64,000 nucleotides of DNA from Branchipolynoe longqiensis (GCA_030323885.1 CM059187.1:126461525-126525524); one strand, 5' to 3'; shown: positions 1 to 11,014, counted from the stretch's first letter. Translations and numbers: made by a program. Notes: a model not told the origin generated them from the sequence alone.

Positions 1-1110
1 TCTCCTGGTGTTAAACTAATGGACACATCAGACTCAGGTTTCTATTCGCACCCAGCTTGACGCATACCGCATGCCGCACCGATCGCTACAGGGACCGATC
101 GAGTTGTCGCATTCGCATTCGCATTCGCATTCGCATACCGCGTGTAAGGGTTGCAGCCCATTGACTTCAAGGCGTTTCGATTTTTTGCCGCATTCGCATT
201 CGCATTCGCATACCGCATACCGCGTGTAAGGAATCCTAGCTTTAAGCGGGCATTCCTTACACACGGTATGCGGCATGCGGTATGCGAATGGCAGCATTCC
301 TTACATGCGGCATGCGGCATGCGGCACACGACTGGCTATATTCCTACCTTTATAATTACCAAATTATAGATAAGTATTCATATTTTTGTGGCTCTGGTAG
401 CATTTTTACCAACCCGAACCCCCACCACCACCACTACCATATGTTTCCCCTCAGCACCCTTGTGTGTGACCGTTCCATAATGCTCAGTCGCCTCTCCTCA
501 TCTAAAACTAATGGACAAGTGCGACTGACTGAACCCCACCACCACCACTACCATATGTTTCCCCTTAGCACAAACGTGTCCGTAATTATCAGTCGCCTCC
601 TCCGGCCTTAAACCCATGGACAAGTGCGACTGACGTTTCTATTCGCACACCGCGTGCCGCATACCGCATGCCGCACCGATCGCTACATGGACCGATCGGT
701 TTGACGCATTCGCATTCGCATTCGCATACCGCGTGTAAGGAATGTAGCCCATAGACTTCAAGGAGTTTCGATTTTTTGTCGCATTCGCATACCGCATGCC
801 ATGTGTAAGGAATGCACCCTTAGAGCTAGGATTCCTTACACCTGGTATGCGGCATGCGAATGCGAATGGGAATGCGGCAACAAATCGAAAAGCATCTAAG
901 TCAATGGGGGTGATTCCTTACACGCGGTATGCGGCATGCAGCATGCAAATACTGAATCGGTCCATGTAGCGACCGGTGCGGCATGCGAATGCGAATGCCC
1001 ATAGACAACAGTGTTAGAGAAACCTGACAATATGTGTGTGGGTGTGGGTGAAAGGACCCAACCCGTTCGCATACCGCATGCCGCATGTAAGGAATCTTAG
1101 CTTTACACGG
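1..1110. repeat. FB-1 foldback element, left end cut by window
   Basis: Runs of GCATTC/GAATGC and blocks such as GCATACCGCATGCCGC occur in both orientations, repeatedly next to TGTAAGGAATGC or its complement, so the region can fold on itself. It also carries paired GATCGCTACAGGGACCGATC-like blocks (about 88-108 and 677-699). An interior non-palindromic part (about 340-640) contains CCACCACCACTACCATATG twice, in a roughly 115-bp direct duplication (about 413-530 and 532-634). The same modules appear in opposite orientation at 13785-14385, so this is a dispersed element and not a local array. No transposase is visible. Short open frames here are translations of the hexamer repeat. Confidence 0.7.
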
Positions 1111-1181
1111 CGCAAAGTAATCAGAGGTGAATAAACCTGCTTGGTTCAGCTAACTTTCAAAGCGTATATATGATGTATTGT

Positions 1182-1185
<4 letters not shown>

Positions 1186-1215
<30 letters not shown>
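1186..1215. repeat. (TA)n microsatellite
   Basis: Uninterrupted TA dinucleotides directly before the MS-element block at 1216. Confidence 0.9.
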
Positions 1216-1216
<1 letters not shown>

Positions 1217-1480
1217 GATATATAATTTATTACTATGAGTATAAAGGAGCGGAGCTATATTCCTATATCCTGCAGGATCCTAGCATTTAATGCTGCCTTT
1301 ATTATTAACCCACAATATATTATTGTTATATTCGCTTCGGGCTGGTTCCTACTGCGCTATCCTGGCGCCCCACCATGTTGTCATATGCCAGTCAGACCTT
1401 GTCATGGGCACATCGGCGCCAGTTAAAATTGGCTGCAGGAGCTACTCCACAAATATATACACACATATATATATATATGT
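1213..1480 (+). mobile_element. MS-element copy, plus orientation
   Basis: A divergent copy of the ~45-bp block (ATTACTATGAGTATAAAGGA, about 1228-1250) follows a TA microsatellite. The body has two GGCGCC-type motifs (about 1364 and 1415) and ends in a TA/CA microsatellite from about 1452. Other copies share this order: block, variable GC-richer body with a GGTGGCGCCACC-like motif, then microsatellite. No coding capacity. Confidence 0.5.
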
Positions 1481-1775
1481 GTGTATATGTATATGTGTAT
1501 GTACATGTGTGTCCGTAAATATGCACAGTATACACACTATGTATACACACAAACATATATATACATATATACATTATTTTCAGTGGTACAGAGAGTGGTG
1601 GTTACAGTGTGAAGCAGGTGGTGGTGCCACCATATGAGCTGAGGTTGGGGAGGCTGGAGCAGTAGATGATTAGGCCAGACTCCATCAATCCATGGACTGA
1701 GTGAGTGATGGGGAAAAGGAGGGATATTCCCGGTTATTATACTCACATAATTCTTATACAGCACATATATGAATA
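1441..1775 (-). mobile_element. MS-element copy, minus orientation
   Basis: On the minus strand the block lies at about 1722-1770 (plus-strand TTATACTCACATAATTCTTA). The body contains GGTGGTGCCACC (about 1620) and the TA/CA microsatellite 1441-1575 is at the far end. It shares that microsatellite with the preceding copy, so the two are arranged tail to tail. Confidence 0.5.
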
Positions 1776-1779
1776 TCCC

Positions 1780-2385
1780 GACCGCGGCTGTATATATGAT
1801 ATAATGTATATATGATATAATGTACTATATATAGTATATAGTATATATATATATATGTACACCTACCTATCCCAATGGGAGCCGTATGTATAATGTAATG
1901 TGCTATATTATACATTTTACCTCGGTACTAAGCCTCTGGCTACTCGTAGCCCAGGGAGAAGGAAGCACATCCGGGTCCAGCAATTAGCATAATCTACTCA
2001 CAACGGGAAGACATTTGTGGAGTAGCTCCTGCAGTTTTCAGTATGTATAGATTATATATATATATATACATATATATATAGGTATATGGAGGGCCCCCCC
2101 TACCCCCACCCCAGGGGGGTGGGGAAGGAGGAGCACTACAGAGCTTATTACAGGCGATAAGGGGCTTATCACTATCCATATACCTATCCTGATGGTGGGC
2201 GTATATTTGATGCAATGTGCTATGCGTAGCACAATATGTATAAACATCATATATGCCTATGTACATTCCTATCATCATGGTGGCTGTATATCTGATTAAT
2301 GTGCTATATATATCACACCATATATATATATATACCTATGGTGAAGTTGGCTCGATGCACTGTGCTATATCCTGATGGTGGTTGG
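1780..2385. repeat. Degenerate array with CCTATCCTGATGGTGG-type units
   Basis: Several imperfect units combine a CCTATCC(C/T)GATGG-like segment, a GGCTGTATAT segment, ATGCAATGTGCTATA and a short TA run (about 1860, 2175, 2265, 2350). A G/C-rich interruption lies at 2088-2130. No gene is seen. Confidence 0.45.
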
Positions 2386-2454
2386 TGATGGTGTGGATGT
2401 CTGGTGCACACACCTGCAGGGCAGGTGAGTCTCGGCCGTGGGCGCCTGCCAGGA

Positions 2455-2660
2455 GGCGTGGGTGTGGGTGTGGGTGTGGGTGGAGGGGTAGGCTGGCAGG
2501 GAGGCAGATGAGGGGTGTTGGGGGGGGGGGTGAAGGTGTGTAGGAGCAGGCGTGCCTTGAGGCACAGTAGCTGTATACACCCGCACCCCTAAAGCCTAAC
2601 CCCCTCCAGCACCCTCACCATACCCCCCCCCCCCCTTCACCCACCCACCCCCACCCCCAG
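2455..2660. repeat. Simple-sequence tract (GGGTGT, poly-G, poly-C, CCCACC)
   Basis: GTGTGGGTG repeats, a G run near 2521-2530 and a C run near 2624-2634. Frames through it are low complexity. Confidence 0.8.
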
Positions 2661-2714
2661 CCTCTGGCCATGCCTTATTAACAGGTAATCTGCCAACACT
2701 AGAGTACACACCTT

Positions 2715-2925
2715 AACCTATACCTTCAGGGAGCGCGCGCTCCTAAAGCATGTCGGCCTGTGGGTTCCGCCACGTTAGCGCCCCGTTCAGGACGGTCGGG
2801 CGGGGCGCCCTCCCGGCAGCTCCTGACACTTGCGCCGTGACTGCGGGGCGCGACCCGGCGCGCAATGCGCATGCGCCCTTGGCGGCACGATCCCCCATCT
2901 CGCAGTGGGCCGCGGCTTAAACGAT
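2715..2925. promoter_or_regulatory. CpG-rich patch, possible unmethylated regulatory island
   Basis: A short stretch dense in CG (GAGCGCGCGCTC, GGTCGGGCGGGGCGCC, GCGCATGCGCCC) inside AT-rich flanks. It includes the palindrome GGGAGCGCGCGCTCC near 2730. No exon or splice signal that I can recognise follows. It could be an island promoter or a GC-rich repeat remnant. Confidence 0.25.
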
Positions 2926-3774
2926 GAATTATCATAACTCGGCGACCCTCGGCTGTCTAATGTAGAATGCCGGGGAAAGGGCCCAGAGGCAGATACAGGC
3001 AGCATCAGGGCACGAGAGGTAGAACTAGAAGCAAAGAGAGTGGCGGGTGTGTAAACAATCTATTGAAGTTTGGATCCTGGTTGTGATTGAGTTGCTGCAC
3101 TGTCAATCACATACACGCATCTAATGGTATTGTGATTGAAATTGCAAATGCCGTTTAGTTATAATTACAAACAGCATCATATGTGTGTTGTGGTAGTGTT
3201 AAACATGTTGGCTGCAGGCTAACATGGGTAATTTGCACACAACCCCACTGTTCTATTTTAGTCTTCCTGCTGAATCCCAGTCTGCCTACTGCATCACTAC
3301 TCCGCTGGCTGCTCTTGAATGCACTTCAATCACCCACCCTCCCACCCACAGAACAGGGGTGTGAGCGCTGTCACAGCTGTCATCCGACCAAGAACTGCTC
3401 TCAGTTATCTAGTACACGACATAAATGCCTTGATCTGAACTGACCTCAAATGCTCAGGACATTCGGGTCCCTGCACCCAGTCCTCTACGCGCTGATACAC
3501 CGATTTGTCGGCCCTTATTAATTTAAATAAATATAAATTAAATGTTATTAATCTATCCTTTTCCTTGAATGCCTGATGGGTGAGTGTGTGAATTACAAGC
3601 CATATGGAACACTTGGCCTAAAGGAAGACTGAAACCCATATTTCAGTGTCTTTATGTGTGCTGAATTGGGATTAGCAGCTTCACCATTTGAATACATAAC
3701 TTTCCGGATACAATCACCACACATAAGCCTGTGTAAGACCTTTTACCACGCGAGGTCAGTGCATATACACTAGT
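2926..3774. other. No recognised gene; apparently unique sequence
   Basis: No repeat family from this window matches. TGATTG/CAATCA motifs cluster at 3085-3140, including TGTCAATCA at about 3101, the type of site bound by TALE homeodomain proteins. That is weak evidence on its own. Confidence 0.3.
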
Positions 3775-3899
3775 TATGGACACAAATATATATGTCCATA
3801 TTTATCTATATATATTTATATATACTTACCGTATATGTCCCAATATACGCGCACTGCCCGAGTGCAGACACGTGGATGCGCGTCTAGTTATTTCCCGTG

Positions 3900-4399
3900 N
3901 NNNNNNNNNNNNNNNNNNNNNNNNNNNNNNNNNNNNNNNNNNNNNNNNNNNNNNNNNNNNNNNNNNNNNNNNNNNNNNNNNNNNNNNNNNNNNNNNNNNN
4001 NNNNNNNNNNNNNNNNNNNNNNNNNNNNNNNNNNNNNNNNNNNNNNNNNNNNNNNNNNNNNNNNNNNNNNNNNNNNNNNNNNNNNNNNNNNNNNNNNNNN
4101 NNNNNNNNNNNNNNNNNNNNNNNNNNNNNNNNNNNNNNNNNNNNNNNNNNNNNNNNNNNNNNNNNNNNNNNNNNNNNNNNNNNNNNNNNNNNNNNNNNNN
4201 NNNNNNNNNNNNNNNNNNNNNNNNNNNNNNNNNNNNNNNNNNNNNNNNNNNNNNNNNNNNNNNNNNNNNNNNNNNNNNNNNNNNNNNNNNNNNNNNNNNN
4301 NNNNNNNNNNNNNNNNNNNNNNNNNNNNNNNNNNNNNNNNNNNNNNNNNNNNNNNNNNNNNNNNNNNNNNNNNNNNNNNNNNNNNNNNNNNNNNNNNNN
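3900..4399. other. Assembly gap (500 N)
   Basis: Exactly 500 N, a conventional scaffold gap of unknown or nominal size. Frames reported across it are meaningless. Confidence 0.99.
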
Positions 4400-5059
4400 G
4401 CCTCTGCAACTTGTAATATAGTTAATCGTTTGTCGTGGTCATTTTCCATTTGAGATAATAAATTAGAATACAATAACGCCTAGTACTAGTACAATTCCAT
4501 GCAATATTATAATATTGTATTCCTGTTGGTATCCTTTTGAGCATTGACATAATAATTTTATTTCTAAATGTTAATTTAATGTTAGAATGTTAAAACTGCA
4601 TGTGAGCAAGCACATCGCACCCCCCCCCCCCCCAATCGGCTATCCCAATTTCACTGAACCACACGACCCAGCCCTAGGGTCCACATCAAATCGAACCACT
4701 TAAGATAAAAATCCCCACCATGGATCCGTATTACTAAACAACGCGAACCGAACAGAAAATCACGATCTGATTGGCGTTAAATAAATGGCGGTCAAGATCT
4801 GCACGATATAGGTCACTGCTGTCGGTGTAATGTTAGTAAATTGAGCCATCTCCTTCCAGCAGGTCACAAGAGTGGAGGCAGTCAGGTGGATGGGATTTAC
4901 GAGCTGCTGGGTCTGGAAATGCTACCCTTACCCTATTACCACCTTATCACCTCCTCATACCCCACTCTGGTCTACCCTGCACCCATGTACCGTCCAGGCA
5001 CCAGCTCAGGTGTCGTGTGTGTATGTGGGTGTGGGAGTGAGTGTGTAAACACACATGAC
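4400..5059. other. No gene recognised
   Basis: AT-rich sequence with a C homopolymer at about 4619-4634. A 76-codon frame at 4841-5071 has no recognisable domain. Confidence 0.4.
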
Positions 5060-5064
5060 CATCA

Positions 5065-5150
5065 TGCATAGATAGAGCTGGACTCGAACCTACATTCCTG
5101 CCATTTTAGGGCGAGCGTCCTGAGCATTAGGTTATCGACCCAGTGTTATA
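5065..5150 (-). repeat. tRNA-like sequence (SINE head remnant)
   Basis: On the minus strand a CGATAACCTAATGCTC segment is followed by GGTTCGAGTCC, a good match to the RNA polymerase III B box. It resembles the 5' head of a tRNA-derived SINE. I cannot fold a full cloverleaf and no SINE body from the families here follows. Confidence 0.4.
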
Positions 5151-5683
5151 GCATGGAACTTAATCAATCGATACATTCATGGGGGGTCATCAAACCCAGT
5201 GATAGGTCGTGTAGCATTCCTGTGCCCCATGCCATGGACCAGTAAACAAGGTCTGCCACCACATTTCAAAGACTGGTGAACCCCGCTGAACCCTATTCAA
5301 TCATCCATGCACCATTCAAACTATACATCACAAGTTAGAAAGTCAGAAAGAACAGGTTAACATTCGGAAAGAACGGGTTCCCAGTTGCAGAGAAGTAGAT
5401 CCATGAGAGTATGTGTTGTCGCAGGTCTTAAGCATTTTATAGGTATTTTATTACAGTATTATTTGTTCATACTATTAATTTTGCGGAGTATTTCTAATGT
5501 CTTCATATAGTAACTCTTTGTTAAAAACCAGGTGAAAATATTATTCAACACCCAAGCTATAGAATAAAATAATTGCGGAAATAGCGGTACATTTCTTTTT
5601 TCAGTGACATATTTATTTGTGTGGAAGAAAGGGGGGGTGAGTCTTACTGCTAGTTTTTGAATGGCTGTTTTTCTCCCACAGCT
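5151..5683. other. No gene recognised
   Basis: I see no repeat family, long frame or RNA gene in this stretch. Confidence 0.4.
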
Positions 5684-5816
5684 AATGGCCCTGTCACACT
5701 ACGACGTATCTCGCCGGCGCGCCGCCAACGTGCAAAATCACTTTTAATCGTTGAGACACGTCAAACTTTTCGGCGTCAGCGCAACGTATTGGTAGCGTGT
5801 GGCTGATGTTGTGGTA
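5684..5816. mobile_element. FB-3 element, one end only
   Basis: Begins TAATGGCCCTGTCACACTAC, matching the left end of the complete FB-3 element at 50519. It shares further sequence with it (GTGCAAAATCACTTTT, CATCAAACTTTTCGGC-like). The right end is missing because the sequence runs into a SINE-1 tail at about 5817. Confidence 0.55.
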
Positions 5817-6142
5817 ACGTCATAGCAACATCTAAGGTCATATCAGGACGGGTACTGACTTGTGACAGTGCGCACTCATGGCTGCTTTATAGTGGTGTCC
5901 CACTGGGAAACCAGGCCACCAGCACCATGATCTGATATCCCACTCAGTCACATTATACTGACACTGTGCACCCCAGTCCTTGCCCTGTCCTAATAATGCA
6001 GAGCGCCTGGGTAGGAAGCGACAAGTATACATTTTAAAGTCATTGGTTTCACTAGACCAGGGTTCGAACCCACGACCCCACGATCTACCAGCACGGGAGA
6101 CGGACGCTCTAACTCATTCGGCCGTTCCGGCCGGTCTCTTGG
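5817..6142 (-). mobile_element. SINE-1 copy
   Basis: On the minus strand: tRNA-like head with GGTTCGAACCC B box (about 6060-6072) and a GGCCGAATGAGTTAGAG A-box region (about 6107-6123). The family body follows (ATGACTT, CACTATAAAG, GTACCCGTCCTGATATGAC). It joins FB-3 sequence at its 3' end without a clear tail. Confidence 0.85.
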
Positions 6143-6283
6143 ATTAGTCAGTATGCCAATGTCTACCGGAGGTTATGCCAATTCCCGAAGAGTGGATATG
6201 TGGCTACACATGTATTCTCTCAGTCGTGAGGACTCACTGAAAACATTCTGTATACAAACACTCTGACACGCCCACTGGGTAGT

Positions 6284-6664
6284 TTGGTACGACAGCGTTT
6301 TAAAAAATATATTTTTTTTAACAGATTGACTTATCAAAGGATGATGAAAATATCATGGACAAAGATCACCAACAAAGAAGTTCTCAGAAAAATTAAAAAT
6401 AAGAAAAGCTTGTTTGCCACTATACAGACAAAGAAACTTATTTATTTTGGCCACATCATTCGTCAGAGTTCAATATACCGTACATTGTTAGAAGGGAAGG
6501 TGAATGGCAGCAGAGGGAGAGGGAGACCAAGAACATCATGGTTTACAAATATTTCACAGTGGACAGGCTTGAATTATTCACAGTCTATCAGAACAGCACA
6601 CCATCGGGACAAGTGGAGAACCATTGCATCCAACCCTCGACTAGAGGACGAAACTATTGATTGA
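6284..6664 (+). pseudogene. Non-LTR retrotransposon reverse-transcriptase C-terminal fragment
   Basis: The recognisable protein begins where the LINE insertion starts (6329). It has the pattern typical of the region after the RT domain of many animal LINEs: RISWT-like (KISWTKITNKEVL), a basic stretch, IYFGHIIRQ (canonical KFFGHVMR), LEGKVNGSRGRGRPR, then W(F/L)..I..WTGL and RDKWR near the end. Upstream codons come from flanking DNA, so the given start is not real. No catalytic YxDD segment is present, so the copy is a dead 5' truncation. The frame is otherwise intact, which suggests recent insertion. Clade assignment is not safe from this piece. Confidence 0.85.
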
Positions 6665-6671
6665 TTGATTG
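6329..6671 (+). mobile_element. 5'-truncated LINE copy with (ATTG)n tail and 9-bp duplication
   Basis: Flanked by AACAGATTG at 6320-6328 and again at 6672-6680, a target-site duplication that fixes both ends. The 3' end is a short ATTGATTGATTG tail. A second copy of the same element is at 21666-21915. Confidence 0.85.
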
Positions 6672-7009
6672 AACAGATTGGTTAGATGCAGTATATTACT
6701 GTGTGAGTGAGTGAATGTTTCTCGTGCTCTCATTATTAATAATATCCCCCTGAGTCCTCCTCCCTGTATGCCTGACCTGGATTGAGGGTGTTTATTGTCA
6801 GTGTTCTACATTATATCATTTCAGACCCCCCCCCCCCACCTCCTCTTTCTCTCATTTCCTGATATGACTATAGGTGCTGCCACAACATAAGACTCCAACA
6901 ACCAACCAACCTTTCTCTCATCATCTTCGGTGGATGGTCAGATTTGGGCCAAATAATTCCTTGAACACACCAATATGCCTAGTTTATTTCTAATGTGCTT
7001 TCTAATCCC

Positions 7010-7100
7010 ATGTCTGCTTCATAATAATAATCACAACAATAGTTATAATAACTATTATTATTGTTATCATCACCACCATCATTATCATTATCATTATATA
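7010..7100. repeat. Triplet-rich microsatellite (TAA/CAT)
   Basis: Imperfect TAATAATAA, CATCACCACCATCATTATC repeats. Confidence 0.8.
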
Positions 7101-7144
7101 CGATACAATGTTCGAAGAGCGAATTCACAAGCTTCTTTCTGACG

Positions 7145-7380
7145 ACGCCCCCCCCCCCTCCTCCACCACACACACACTCTTTCCTTGCCTGCTGAAATGT
7201 CTGGCCCCACACTGTACATGCTGTCCACCTGCACATGGTAGGGCGGGCGGTAGGGAGTTGGGTGGGATGACAGGAAGTGGAGGGGGGGGGGGGTGCCGGC
7301 AAAGAACCGCACGCCAGCGGGCTTGGGTTGGTGTGGTGAGAAGGAGAGGTGGGAGGGGGGATGTGGGGGGGGGGGGGTAG
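7145..7380. repeat. Poly-C / poly-G low-complexity tract
   Basis: C runs at about 7148-7158 and G runs at about 7281-7292 and 7365-7377, separated by purine- or pyrimidine-biased DNA. The overlapping open frames on both strands are compositional artefacts. Confidence 0.8.
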
Positions 7381-7535
7381 AAGTGGGGTGAGAGGCAGGT
7401 GTTTCATCCAGACTGACGGGTGAGGTACCTACTCTCCTCTCTCACTTCCAACCAGAACCCAGGTGAGTCTTGTTTCATCTGAGAACATGAAACAGTCGCC
7501 ATCACGATGGGATGGAGCCTGTAGCACGCGTCTTG

Positions 7536-7616
7536 TCATATACATGTGTATATATATACATATATATATATATGTGTCTATATATATATGTGTGTGTATA
7601 TATATATATGTATATA
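7536..7616. repeat. TA/GT microsatellite
   Basis: Alternating TA with TGTG interruptions, ending at the TA target site of the MITE at 7617. Confidence 0.85.
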
Positions 7617-7927
7617 CAGTACAAGTTACAACCCCATTAAACCAAGCTCGGTTAAACCAAACGATCGGTTAATCCAAACTTTTTTTCGGTTTATCATATA
7701 AACAAGTTAGTTAAACCAAAGTCGGTTAATCCAAAGTATCGGCTAATCCAAACAAAATTGTCGGCCCAGGCCACTTCCGGTACAGTTAAACCAAACTTTC
7801 ATGTAGTTTTAAGGTCATCTGAGAATTCTTTATGTGATAAATGGTAGTATTTTGCCAGGTCGCCGAAAAAAGTTTGGATTAACCGATTGTTTGATTTAAC
7901 CGAGGTTGGTTTAATGGTGTAAAACTG
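7617..7927. mobile_element. Pogo-like MITE (MITE-2 relative)
   Basis: Starts TA|CAGTACAAGTTACAACCCCA and ends with GGTGTAAAACTG|TA, with inverted internal motifs (GGTTAAACCAAACGATCGG against CCGATTGTTTGATTTAACC). The TA duplication and CAGT ends fit Tc1/mariner-pogo derivatives. No transposase remains. Confidence 0.65.
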
Positions 7928-7994
7928 TATATACATAAAAAACAATAATCATAGTGTCCACATACATTGTACATTCATAAAGCACCCCCGTTTT

Positions 7995-8096
7995 TGCCAA
8001 AGCCAAGTCAAAGTCAAAGCTTGGTTAAACCAATGATCGGTGAATCCAAACAAATTTCTAGGGTCCCTTCAAGTTTTGTTTAATGGGGTTATACTG
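7995..8096. mobile_element. Fragment of the 7617 MITE family
   Basis: GCTTGGTTAAACCAATGATCGG followed by TTAATGGGGTTATACTGTA repeats the inner and outer parts of the 7617 element. The left end is missing. Confidence 0.55.
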
Positions 8097-8147
8097 TATA
8101 TGTATATATATGAATATATCTATTATATGTATATATATACGTATATA

Positions 8148-8178
<31 letters not shown>

Positions 8179-8205
8179 TTATACATATATATCCACGAAT
8201 ATACA
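8097..8205. repeat. TA-rich microsatellite
   Basis: Long TATATG/TATATA stretch beginning at the right TA site of the preceding MITE fragment. Confidence 0.85.
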
Positions 8206-8456
8206 AGATTTGGCTACGTCGGTATTGCATCTAAATTCTGAACTTGCCTGTCATACATTGACTCCCAAAAGGGAACCCCATTGCTTGATACTGATAGCGA
8301 TACTGCAATTTTCTACCACGGATATAGTTACCCTCTCACCATTGTGGCTCGTGATGCCTTGGAACCACAATATACCACTGCACGGATTCTCCTCCCCCCC
8401 CCCCCCGATTACACACATTATTATTGTCTCATATGTATGTTAAAATGCTTGTTTTA

Positions 8457-8811
8457 TTAAAGCTGCATAGTCCGATGAAAACATCAAATTTTCAAAACCA
8501 AAACAATTATCTAGATTTGATTCTACATATCTAACTTAAATACTACTGCACTTATTAAACATTTGTCGCCACATAGAAGGGAATACTGAGACAATTTAAT
8601 AGAACCTGTTACTGCAGAAACCTATGGTGGTGGAGTTTTGGCAAGCTTGCAAAAATTAATTTGGCATGTTTGCACTTCAAATATCTCAAATGTTAACCAT
8701 TTAAAGTAAAAGTTATTTCAAACTAAAGTAAGGTAGATTATAATGACCGACCTAACACATTTATCTCAGAAAATGACAGAAACGCAAAACCATCGGACTA
8801 TGCAACTTTAA
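8457..8811. mobile_element. MITE-1, complete copy
   Basis: 355 bp starting TTAAAGCTGCATAGTCCGAT and ending ATCGGACTATGCAACTTTAA: terminal inverted repeats of about 20 bp with TTAA or TTTAA at each edge. The interior is non-coding and AT-rich. About ten copies occur in the window. The TTAA edges could mean a piggyBac-type duplication, but the TIR does not start with CCC, so I leave the superfamily open. Confidence 0.8.
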
Positions 8812-8847
8812 GCAAGGGATACTAATATTTAAACCTAAGGAATATTT

Positions 8848-8900
8848 GGTTAGGGTTAGGGTTAGGGTTAGGGTTAGGGTTAGGGTTAGGGTTAGGGTTA
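8848..8900 (+). repeat. Interstitial telomeric repeat (TTAGGG)n
   Basis: About nine tandem GGTTAG units with no interruption, 37 bp after a MITE-1. Flanks on both sides are ordinary repeats, so this is an internal array and not a chromosome end. Confidence 0.95.
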
Positions 8901-9308
8901 GCTTGAGGGCTAAAGTCCCGGTAGACCGCACGATAAAGTAGCACTGAACATTTGTCTTCAATATGTTTACCCTGTCTAATAAATCAATGTCTTTGGAACC
9001 CGCTTAATACGACGTAAAACGTCGATGCACTACTGGAATAATAAATGAAGATTGACTCAAACCAAAGACGTAGTAATTATTTTGAATGTTTCCAATAACA
9101 CAGGCAATCTTCGTAGTACTAGTAATTATGTACATAATAATGATGCAAGTGGATGACAACGGACGATAATAACAATCTTATTAACCGAGAACATCAATTG
9201 CTATTTATATAGTGCATCATCACGACGTCACACAACACTTTCTGAAATCGTCACGCCCTCCTCCCGCCCCCCCCCCCCCCACTCCCATCCGGACGCCCTT
9301 TCCCTAGT

Positions 9309-9628
9309 TAGTTATTGGAGTTTTTACGTCCTGGCAACATCTAAGGTCACATCAGGATGGGTACCGACTTGTGACAGTGCACATTCATGGCGACTTTATA
9401 GTGCTTCCCCACTGGGAAATCAGGCAACCAGCATCATGACCCGATATCCAACTCAGTCACATTATCCTGACACTGAGCTAACTTATCCTATTAATGCTGA
9501 GTGCCAGGCTAGGAAGTGACAAGTATCAATTTTATAAGTCATTGGTTTCACTCGACCGGGAACCAAACTCCCGATCTCCCGCACGCGAGGCCTGCGCTCT
9601 ACCCATTCGGTCACCGTGGCCGGTCCTC
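9309..9628 (-). mobile_element. SINE-1 copy with 8-bp duplication
   Basis: The minus strand shows the tRNA-like head (GACCGAATGGGTAGAGCGC near 9600, B-box region GGGAGTTTGGTTCCC near 9560-9575), family body and tail. TCCCTAGT occurs at 9301-9308 and 9629-9636. Confidence 0.88.
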
Positions 9629-10059
9629 TCCCTAGTAGAGGGGCTCGTATAAATTGTATGTACACATGATTTTCGATTATCAGTCAGTTAGTGACGACAG
9701 CCTCTCCATTGTGATTACTGTCAGATAACCCGCCCCCCCCAGCCCCGCCCCCTCCACAACGACTCATATCTCCTCTCTTAACAAGAGGGTGCCACCGATC
9801 ATCGTCAATTGCTGCCAACAATTGCTCGTCGCTCCATTACAGCCTATATACGGTCCAAGATTGAAGGCAAGTCAGCAGCGCCCCCCCCCTCCCCCCCATG
9901 TACCAGGAGTTCACCGATTCCTTGTAGCTTATACACATATGGAACATAGAGCGATATATGGCCTGTCGTTGGAGTGCCCAGAATGATGTAGTGACTTAAA
10001 CGGAAAGCATCATGTTTAGAAAGTAGACTTCAACCATATTGTGTTCATTTAACTTGTAG
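9629..10059. other. No gene recognised
   Basis: C-rich runs at 9731-9740 and 9881-9897. No recognised repeat or coding signal. Confidence 0.4.
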
Positions 10060-10345
10060 GTTGGTTTGTGGAGTTTTACATCCTGGCAACATCTCAGGTC
10101 ATATCAGGACGGGTACCGACTTGTGAGAGTGTGAACTCATGGCGACGTTATAGTGCTTCCCCACTGGGAAATCAGGCCGGTGGCACCATACCCCACTCAG
10201 TCACATTATCCTGACACTGAGCTAATCAGTCATTGACCTATCCTAATAATGCCGAGCGCAAGGCTAGAATGAGACATAATAATATCAATTTTAAAGCCAT
10301 TGGTTTGACTCGAACGAGAACCGAACTCCCGACATTCCTGTTTGA
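10060..10345 (-). mobile_element. SINE-1 copy, head truncated
   Basis: Matches the family from tail (GGAGTTTTACATCCTGGCAA, about 10070) to GAACTCCCGA in the head (about 10321). The A-box part of the head is absent. Confidence 0.8.
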
Positions 10346-11000
10346 AAAGTAGACTTCAGCCATCTTGTACTCATCTATCTTGTATGTTTGAACGGTTGGG
10401 TTTATTTTCACTCAGCTATTTTGATTGTCGATTAGTTGGTGAAACGCGCCACAAACAGCTTAGCGTTTGCGCTACTAAATCTATGTTTTGACTCTGGTGG
10501 TTAGCACGACGCAGCGCCATCTAGTGTAGGTTGTTTATACACAGAAAAATGTCATTGGACCAAATAATGCTACTTAATGAACAGGGCGGCGTCACGGTCG
10601 GCTGCACACCGAAATAAGAGGCTCCTTGTCTCCCGGGAATTCTTGTTAAATCCTTTTTATGCAAATTGCCGACCACCTAGGAGGGAATTACGGTCAATTT
10701 GGCTGATAAGTTAATAGTCTGGCAATGGGCATTTTGTATCCTAGATAAGTATGTGAACCCCTACAATTCATGTGCAGGCCCAGTAGGGCTATATAGGTCT
10801 ACTGGGTGGAGATATCGACACAGCATAGGTCCTATTGGGGACACTGAACTATGTTGAACATATTACTGATGACCGCCAAGCAACCATCAATTGGTCCATA
10901 CCGGCCGTCGACAAGCTGTCAGGGACAAATACACAGATAGAGTTTGATGGATGTTCTTATTGCCTGCCACAAGATAAGGGTGCGGTGATAGAATATGCTG
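10346..11000. other. No gene recognised
   Basis: Apparently unique sequence; no long frame with protein-like composition and no repeat family from this window. Confidence 0.35.
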
Positions 11001-11014
11001 TATGGCATTTGTGA

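Noticed and set aside
3776..4473. Frames of 170-225 codons across the gap
   Set aside because: Composed of N.
8848..8900. Chromosome end
   Set aside because: Only about nine units, with normal sequence on both sides.
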